NCBI RefSeq assembly: GCF_900497805.2 | Contig: NW_020954719.1 | Span: 5,701,699 to 5,765,698 of the forward strand | Direction of reading: 5' to 3' | DNA length: 64,000 nucleotides | Source of the DNA: Vombatus ursinus | Lineage: Eukaryota > Chordata > Mammalia > Diprotodontia > Vombatidae | Shown here: in pieces, positions 58,176 through 64,000 of the stretch | Layout: every line of letters begins with the position of its first letter | How positions within the stretch are numbered: the stretch's first letter is position 1 | The notes under the pieces: model-generated | Told to the model about the DNA's origin: nothing | Seen by the model: only the letters and a program-made list of their open reading frames with translations | Databases searched by the model: none | Program-made: the position numbers and the translations under genes

Positions 58176-59370
58176 ATGGCAATCTACTTACTATTGCTTT
58201 ACCCAGAATTCTGTGGTTGTGACATTCCTAGCGCAAAACTCCCTTCCTTGGTGACCACTCCCAGCTCCCTTATACCCATCCATATCATCCCCATCCTTCC
58301 CATCTTCCTATATAACTACCCTCCTCTTCCATTGTGCACCATGGACAGAATCCTTGTTCTTCTTAACAAATTCCTTCATGTTAGACCACTGCTTCTCATT
58401 TTCTTTGTCTCCTTGCAGCCAAAGAGAACTTGCTCAGTTCTGAAGGTATTAAAGGCTCAGCAACTGCTTCCAGTTCCTTCTCTCATCCTCTCATACACTA
58501 GGCCAGGAAGAAACAAAAGATCTTCCACCACTTTTGGACTCTCATTCTTCTAGCTAGTGACCTCTCTTTTGAGGTTCGCTCTATCTAGAACCTGGTCACT
58601 GGTCTCTACTGGCCTCCGGGTCATTCTCCCTCCTTTCATGAGTTTAATAGCTGGGTCAGTCATCCTTTCCACTCAACCCTTGCTCTTATACTTGGGGACT
58701 TCAACTTAAATGTTGACATTGCTTCAGATACCCTTGGTTTTTTGTTGGCCAGTGTCCTCAACTCCTATGACCTGCACTTTCACTCCACACTAGACATGCA
58801 TAGGGATGGTTGTGTTCTTGATCTCATCAGTGTTTTACCTGCACAATCCTTAACTCTGAAAGTCCTCCCTCTGATCATAGCTTGTCCTTCCAGCTACCCC
58901 TGTGTCTCACCCTTCTTAAACCTTCTTCCCTTCCCTCATCTCCCCCTCCAGGCAGTTCACTTTTTCCTCTTTTCCCAAATTATCTCCCCTGAACTGACTT
59001 CACTGTTCTCCCTTCAAAATGTCAATACTTTAGTTAACCAGTTCAAATTTATACTGTCCTCAACCTTTGAATCCCTTGCCCCATTGTCCTTTACTTCCAT
59101 ATTCTAACCTTGAATTACTCATACCTTCCACCTTCTCCGTTTCTGGTATACTGCTGAACAGTCCTGAAGAAAGTCACACAACCATGCTGACTTGGTCTAC
59201 TACAAATGAATGTTATTCAAAACTCAACTGGGCCTTCACTACTTTAAGCCAATCCTCTTATTTTTCCTTGATTAACTATTGAATTCCCACAGGAGCTATT
59301 CCAAATTTTCTCTCCTCTTCTTTCCTCTTTCTCTTCTGTACCTATACCACCACCTACCCTCTCCCTTTCA
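58176..59370 (+). mobile_element. L2 LINE, endonuclease part
   Basis: The plus-strand text around 58690-58900 encodes GDFNLNVD followed by FLLASVLNSYDLHFHSTLDM and RDGCVLDLISVL. This is the pattern of the L2/CR1 apurinic endonuclease (GDFN, then T-H-x-x-G-x-x-LDL). Frames are broken. Further L2 pieces follow past younger insertions at 59645-59860 and 61245-61400. Confidence 0.75.
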
Positions 59371-59379
59371 GCAGATTTT

Positions 59380-59634
59380 TATTGTTGATCATTCATTTTC
59401 ATTTAAATCCCACTCTTCATGATCCCATTTAGAGTTTTCTTGGCAAAGATCCTGGAGTAGTTTGCCATTTTCTTCTCCAGCTCATTTTATGGATGAAAAA
59501 ACTAAGGCAAAGAGGATTAAGTGACTTGCCCAGGGTCACACAGCTAGTAAGTGTCTGAGGCCAGATTTGAACCCAGGAAGATGAGTCTTCCTGACTCCAA
59601 GCCTAGTGCTTTCTCCATTGTACCACTTAGCTTT
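59380..59634 (-). repeat. long-form marsupial SINE in the L2 copy
   Basis: The antisense copy has the RTE-type part (GAGTTTTCTTGGCAAAGATC, CTGGAGTAGTTTGCCATTTT) and ends at TACCACTTAGCTTT. CCCTTTCAG occurs at 59363-59371 and 59635-59643 as a probable short duplication. Confidence 0.85.
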
Positions 59635-59644
59635 CCCTTTCAGG

Positions 59645-60010
59645 GGATTAACTTGAAAGGCCATCCATAATCACAAGTTTCCTTCCCTTCCTAATTCCAC
59701 ACGTATAATCAGCTAAGAATCAGTCTCAATTTTTTCTTCCCTTGTTCCAATCTTTGATGAAGTGACCCTTTTTGACAATACTAACTCCTCTGCTTGTACC
59801 CTTGATCCATCCCTTCCTTTCTCCTCCAGCAATTAGCCTCTCCTATCACTCCCTATTTCTTCCTAATATCTTTTTTAAAATTATTAGTATCTTTTGTTTT
59901 TACATCACCTTTGTGTCTATATATATATATCCCACCCACCCCCATACACACACCCAGAAAGCCATCCTTTGTCACAAAGAATAAAAAAAGAAAAAAAAGT
60001 TCAGCAAAAC
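59645..60010 (+). mobile_element. further L2 piece and an unnamed repeat
   Basis: 59645-59860 resembles the L2 segment before the RT (CTCTGCTTGTACCCTTGATC codes for SACTLDP-like). 59865-60010 (TAGTATCTTTTGTTTTTACA, AAAAAGTTCAGCAAAACCAA) recurs at 61400-61730 and is another repeat of unknown name. Confidence 0.5.
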
Positions 60011-60600
60011 CAATCAAATGCCCATGCAGTTATGAATGGATGGGTAAATGAAAGCATTTGTTAAACTTTTATTAAATACCAAACACTGTGATAAGTTCTG
60101 GGGTTACAAAAACAACATCCCTTCAAGGAGAGTAGTAACCAGAGAAGGATGTTTTAATTTGAGAAGTTATGAGGTTGATGAGTGAAGATAAGGGAGACAA
60201 TTGACATGCCTTTCAGAGAAGTATTGGCAGTATCGGTATGTTTGCCATTTACAAAGCAAAAGGTAGAAAGGAGGATCACAGGGCTGTGCATATTGCAAGT
60301 AGATGACCAGGGTGAATGTTTAAATGGGATGTCTGGGGTCAGAGACTGGCTAGATATAATTGGCAATGTGAGTTTTTGCTGACTGACTCACCAATCAGAA
60401 CAGTACAGCTCCAAGGTGGTGGTGATTCTAAAGCTGAGTGGGCATAGTTGCAGGAGGCCCGGGGATCTGTAATCGTAGCATGCACAGCAAGGAGATGACT
60501 TGAGTACAATGTTCCATAGCCATATTCCTTTGCATATAAGGATCTCTGCTTAAACGTCTCACACACTGGTTCCTTCCTTGATGCCTTAAAAATAATGCAT
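60011..60600. other. mixed old repeat debris
   Basis: 60050-60120 resembles an L2 or SINE tail (TTATTAAATACCAAACACTG). The rest is unassigned. It directly borders the solo LTR. Confidence 0.35.
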
Positions 60601-60880
60601 AGTATGCCAGTTGTGCCGTGCACTCTCCTTCTAACAGGAGCAGGCTGCCAAGGTCATACTTACCAGTCTTCGGAGCCCACCTGGATAAACACAGAGATGA
60701 GCTGATCAGGAGGTGCAAACACTCGAATTTTATTCAGAGGCCATCACAGCAAGGCCAAGCAGGAAGGCCAGAGCAAGAGAGCAGGAGCAAGAGAGAGCGA
60801 GCTCCGACCCCTACCGCCCCTATATACCTTCCTAGCCCCTCCTCCTCAGCCCGCCTACCAGTGATTGATTGTAGGATCAG

Positions 60881-61012
60881 ATACCGGAAGGGGATGTCTG
60901 GGGTTAGCACTGCACCAAGGAAGAGTACATGACACAGGAAGCTAGGCCCAGATACCGGAAGGAGACGTCTGGGGTTAGCGCTGCACCTAGGGAGAGGACT
61001 AGACAAAGGGAG
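60881..61012. repeat. tandem duplication in the LTR U3, about 68-bp unit
   Basis: GATACCGGAAGGGGATGTCT (60890) and GATACCGGAAGGAGACGTCT (60951) each head a unit with TGGGGTTAGC and CTGCACC. Such duplications are usual in retroviral enhancers. Confidence 0.8.
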
Positions 61013-61024
61013 TTCGTTCTCTGC

Positions 61025-61210
61025 CATCCCACTCCCATGTGGCACAGCCCCCTGCCTCAGGAGCACATGCTCCAGCTACTTCCCCGTATCCTGTTCCTAC
61101 CCCAGTTCACCACAACTCCACATGGCACGGCCCCCGGCCTCAGGAGCGTAAGTTCCGGTTACTTCCTAATATCTTGGCCCTGCCCCATCTTGCCACAATC
61201 CCCACGTGGC
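61025..61210. repeat. tandem duplication in the LTR U3, about 85-bp unit
   Basis: CCATGTGGCACAGCCCCCTG and CACATGGCACGGCCCCCGGC begin two full units, both with CCTCAGGAGC. A third partial unit starts with CCCACGTGGCAG near the end. Confidence 0.8.
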
Positions 61211-61244
61211 AGTAGCCAACATCAGACAATCCCTCACAGCATAG

Positions 61245-61510
61245 ATCTCCCTCCATCCATATAAACTTTTCTTTGATCCTACTATCCATTCAAGTTGTCA
61301 TCCTATACTCATCTTCCGCAACCAAACCCTTGAAAAGCTACCTACCCTTCTTGCTTCCACTTCCTCACCTCTCAGCCTCTTACAATTTGGCTTCCTTCCC
61401 CACCACCCAAATAAAATTTTATTTATATCTTTGGTTTTATATTATCTAGATTTCCTAATGTATCCCTTACTCTACTCCTCCCAGAGAGCTGCCCCTTATA
61501 ACATTGAAGA
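61245..61510 (+). mobile_element. L2 RT piece followed by an unnamed repeat
   Basis: TTTTCTTTGATCCTACTATC and CAACCAAACCCTTGAAAAGC fit the L2 RT region that ends in a QSGF-like motif (CTTACAATTTGGCTTCC, 61380). 61400-61500 is the unnamed repeat also seen at 59865-60010. Confidence 0.5.
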
Positions 61511-61517
61511 AAAAAGA

Positions 61518-61674
61518 GGGAGCAGCTAGATGATGCAATGGATAGAGCACCGACTCTGGAGTCAGGAGGACCTGAGTTCAAATCTGGCTTCAGACATTTA
61601 ACACTTACTAGTTGTGTGACCCTGGGCAAGTCACTTAACCCCATTGCCTAGCAAAAATGAAAAAAGAAAAAAAT
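61518..61674 (+). repeat. short-form marsupial SINE
   Basis: AGGGAGCAGCTAGATGATGC start, GTCAGGAGGACCTGAGTTCA, CCTGGGCAAGTCACTTAACC and a long A/G tail. It lies in the unnamed repeat, which continues (GTTCAGCAAAATTAACCAAC) after it. Confidence 0.88.
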
Positions 61675-62055
61675 AGTTCAGCAAAATTAACCAACACATT
61701 GGAAAAAAGTCTGACATTATACTATATCCAGGATAATCCCCCCACCCCTGCGATTTGGAGCAAAGCTTGGCCATGACAATTTCATAGCATTTAGTTTGGA
61801 TTGCTTATTGCTGTTCTTTCCATTTACGTTATTGTAGTGATTGTGTATTTTGATTCCTAGTTCTATTTACTTTGCTTTCCATCACTTCATACATGCCTTT
61901 GTGATTCTCTGAATTCATCATAGTCATCATTTTCTTAAAAGTTACTTTTATTGTTATGAACTTGACAAACATGAGAAAGGCAAAGAGGATTGTATTAAGG
62001 ATACCATAGATATCTATTACTTACAGCTTGGGTTTGTTGTTTGTTTTTTTTTACA
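61675..62055. other. unnamed repeat end and unannotated DNA
   Basis: 61675-61740 continues the repeat interrupted by the SINE. The rest shows no gene. Confidence 0.35.
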
Positions 62056-62071
62056 TTCCCTATATATTTTA

Positions 62072-62167
62072 ATTTTGGAGGCAATGGAGGTTAAGTGACT
62101 TGCCTAGGGTCATACATCTAGCTAGTGTCTGAGGCCGGCTCTATCCATTGTGCCACCTAGCTGCCCC
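62072..62167 (-). repeat. short-form SINE, internally deleted
   Basis: GGAGGCAATGGAGGTTAAGT runs through to GTGCCACCTAGCTGCCCC, with part of the middle missing. TCCCTATATATTTT on the left and TCCCTATGTATTTT on the right form a duplication with one mismatch. Confidence 0.82.
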
Positions 62168-62640
62168 TCCCTATGTATTTTTTATGACACCTATGTATCG
62201 TTCCTTCTACAAAAAAGATGTAGAGCAACTGAGATGAAGCTTGTTTGTCAGGACAGAAATCTTCAGTTTATTTTTGATCTATTGACTAAAGAAGACCTAT
62301 GTCTTAAAGGACCAGTGTAACTTTTGCCTTGGAACAGAGGTCTCACTAAGGTGAGATGTAGCTGGCAAACAAGCCACTTCAAACCCTCTGACTGGGAATT
62401 TTAGGAGAAACTGGAGGGGATGTAGAGGTGGGCAAAATAGCTGGTGTTTGAGCAGTTACTAGAGTTTAGCTGTTACTACTGCTGCCCCTGCCTACAGCAG
62501 CCAGGAGAGCAGACTGAGGCTCACGAAGGAAGTGTATCTGTGCCAAATAGCCTGGCTAAACTTTGCATTTGGGAGAGGCCTTTATTTGCTTGTTCCTGAA
62601 CTTATGTTAACTCTAACAATTAATTGTTATTTAAAGTTTG
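62168..62640. other. unannotated intergenic stretch
   Basis: No gene or nameable repeat. Confidence 0.35.
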
Positions 62641-62644
62641 TTGA

Positions 62645-62885
62645 GGGATAGCTAGGTGGTACAGTGGATAGAATGCCGGCCCTGGAGTCAGGAATTCAAA
62701 TCCAGCCTCAGACACTTACTATCTGTGGGACCCTGGACAAGGCACTTAACCCTGTTTGCCTCAGTTTCCTCATCTGTAAAATGATCTGGAGAAGGAAATG
62801 GCAAACCACCCTAATATCTTTGTCAAGAAAACCCTAAATGGGGTCACAAAATGTTGGACATGGCTGAAAATGACTAAACAACAAC
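62645..62885 (+). repeat. long-form marsupial SINE with RTE-type tail
   Basis: GGGATAGCTAGGTGGTACAG start, TTTCCTCATCTGTAAAATGA, GGAAATGGCAAACCACCCTA, ending GACTAAACAACAACAAAAT. AAAGTTTGTT and AAATTTGTTT on the two sides are a probable duplication. Confidence 0.88.
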
Positions 62886-63239
62886 AAAATTTGTTTATAT
62901 TCTGTTGTCTGTATTGAAAGCTGAAGTAAGATAAAAAGTATATTCAACCATAGCAATTTCTGATTTGTAGATGTTTCACTATTATTGGGAATGGGATTTG
63001 AGGGAGAAGGATGAACTGGTTCATTGCAGAGAATGAGACAGAAATAGAATCTTCGGAGGAGATTGTTGGTATTGACTGAAGACTCTGGTTCTAAGTGAAA
63101 AAAAAAAAGCTTATTGAGTTATATTTCACAAATTCACAAATTAGGGTAAATGTGTGAATCCGGTTCTCCCCTAGACAAAAAAGTGAACTCAGCACTAGTT
63201 TCTGTCTATTGGGGGGGAGGCGGCACTGGTCCGGCTGTT

Positions 63240-64000
63240 GAAGTGGATCGTATGTCCATCCCTTCTCTTCTAAAATCCTTGGGAAGTCTTCTATACTACA
63301 TACTCCCCACCTCTTTTCTTCTCACTTACTTTAAAATCCTCTATCATCTGGCTTCTGACCTCATCATTCAACAGAAACTATTTCTGCAAAGTTACCGATG
63401 ATCTCTTAAATGCCTTTTCTTAATACCCATTCTTCTTGACCTCTTGCAACCTTTGACATTGTCAATCACCCTCTCTTCCTAAATACTTTCTCCTCTCTAG
63501 GTTTTCCTAACACTGTTTTTTCCTAGTTATCCTACCAGTCTAACTTGTCCTTTCTCATTTTCCTTTGTTAGATCTTTATACAGTTCATGTCTGCTAATCC
63601 TGGGAATTCTGGGGCCTCTTCTCTTCTCCCTCTATACTATCTCATTTGGTGTCAAACTGTAATCTCTATACAGATGATTTACAGATCTCTACATCTAGCT
63701 CTAATCTGTCTTCTGAGCTCTAGTTCTGCATCACCAACTGCCTCTTAGAATATCTCAATGTTCCGTAAGTGTCTCAAACTCAACATGTCCAGAACAGAAA
63801 TCATTCTCTTTTCTTCCAAACCCTGAGCTCTTCCAAACTTTCCCATTACTATCTAGGCTCCACCATCCTCTCAGGCACTCAGGCTTACAACCTCTGGGTC
63901 ATCCTTGACTTCTCATTTGAACTCACACTATATATCCAATCTGTTTCCATTTCTATTTTCACATCTCTTGTATCCCTTTCTCTCCACTCACACAGCTGCC
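63240..64000 (+). mobile_element. L2 LINE, RT part, running off the window
   Basis: The plus-strand text holds a GF.PHHSTE-like stretch (GGCTTCTGACCTCATCATTC), GATGATCTCTTAAATGC, a DTVDH-like TTGACATTGTCAATCACCC, and TACAGATGATTTACAGATCT (Y-T/A-DD-LQI, the RT active site). CTCTGGGTCATCCTTGACTT (L-GVILD) follows. These are L2 RT landmarks in order, with broken frames. It is a second copy, separate from that at 58.2-61.4 kb. Confidence 0.8.

Larger units (their letters stand above)
60603..61238 (-). mobile_element. solo LTR of an endogenous retrovirus
   Basis: The unit of about 635 bp is GC-richer than its surroundings and starts TG and ends CA at about 60605-61238. GCATAG lies close to both ends (60597-60602, 61239-61244), a likely 6-bp target duplication. 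In minus orientation it has TATATAG (about 60820-60826) then, downstream, AATAAAAT (about 60728-60735), the promoter and poly(A) parts of an LTR. Two kinds of tandem duplication fill the U3 part. No internal region adjoins it. It looks younger than the retroviral relic at 26-32 kb. Family not assigned. Confidence 0.75.

Noticed and set aside
58176-59107. Two plus-strand open frames of 121-125 codons
   Set aside because: They cover L2 endonuclease-like sequence in shifting frames; a decayed LINE explains them.
60881-61210. CRISPR-like regularly spaced repeats
   Set aside because: These are two adjoining tandem duplications inside an LTR in a mammalian genome, without unique equal-length spacers.
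51935-64000. Further genes next to CCDC184 in human (an olfactory receptor and a testis histone H1 gene)
   Set aside because: I looked for a seven-helix or lysine-rich H1 frame on both strands downstream and saw neither; they may lie beyond the window or be absent.

Overview
This window is mammalian nuclear DNA, almost certainly marsupial. About a dozen and a half copies of a tRNA-derived SINE typical of marsupials (starting GGGGCAGCTAGGTGGC) lie on both strands. They sit among L1/HAL1, L2, CR1/L3, a BovB-type RTE and a second RTE-like LINE, with MIR-like SINEs and CpG-poor DNA between two sharp CpG islands. I cannot fix the species from the sequence alone.

Only two protein-coding genes can be supported. 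ASB8 (minus strand, about 1.4-10.3 kb) is complete: a non-coding first exon in a CpG island near 10.2 kb, then coding exons at 7208-7336, 5330-5434 and 3122-3754. These join in phase to 288 codons with ankyrin repeats and a C-terminal SOCS box, i.e. a substrate receptor for a Cullin-RING E3 ligase. CCDC184 (plus strand, CDS 50048-50608) is a single-exon, 186-residue coiled-coil protein in a second CpG island. Human chromosome 12 has the same pair as neighbours, so this is conserved synteny. The 40 kb between them contains no gene I can support.

Layout: 1-3.1 kb, SINE-rich flank and ASB8 3' UTR; 3.1-10.5 kb, ASB8; 10.5-26 kb, old SINEs, a LINE with an inverted 5' part (11.92-13.33 kb), two weak LTR-like repeat pairs and L1 pieces; 26.3-32.6 kb, a broken endogenous retrovirus in minus orientation carrying a BovB LINE that is itself split by a piece of another LINE; 32.6-39.55 kb, an inverted copy of part of that retroviral region carrying a HAL1 element, which carries a hAT transposon, which carries a SINE; 40.8-43.8 kb, an antisense L1 3' region interrupted by two sense L1 pieces; 44-49 kb, simple repeats, an unassigned long interspersed repeat, a LINE 3' end and CR1/L3; 49.2-51.85 kb, a CT microsatellite with an assembly gap, then CCDC184; 52-64 kb, sparse old repeats, L2 pieces, SINEs and a solo LTR at about 60.6-61.24 kb.

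The most informative signals are a perfect 8-bp target duplication around the hAT element, a 17-bp duplication around HAL1 with an 'empty' paralogous site 1.5 kb away, a twin-priming LINE insertion, a SINE-in-SINE insertion, and an X-box / CRE / X-box cluster upstream of CCDC184. I found no evidence of a wholly new gene system; the interest lies in transposon stratigraphy and the CCDC184 promoter.
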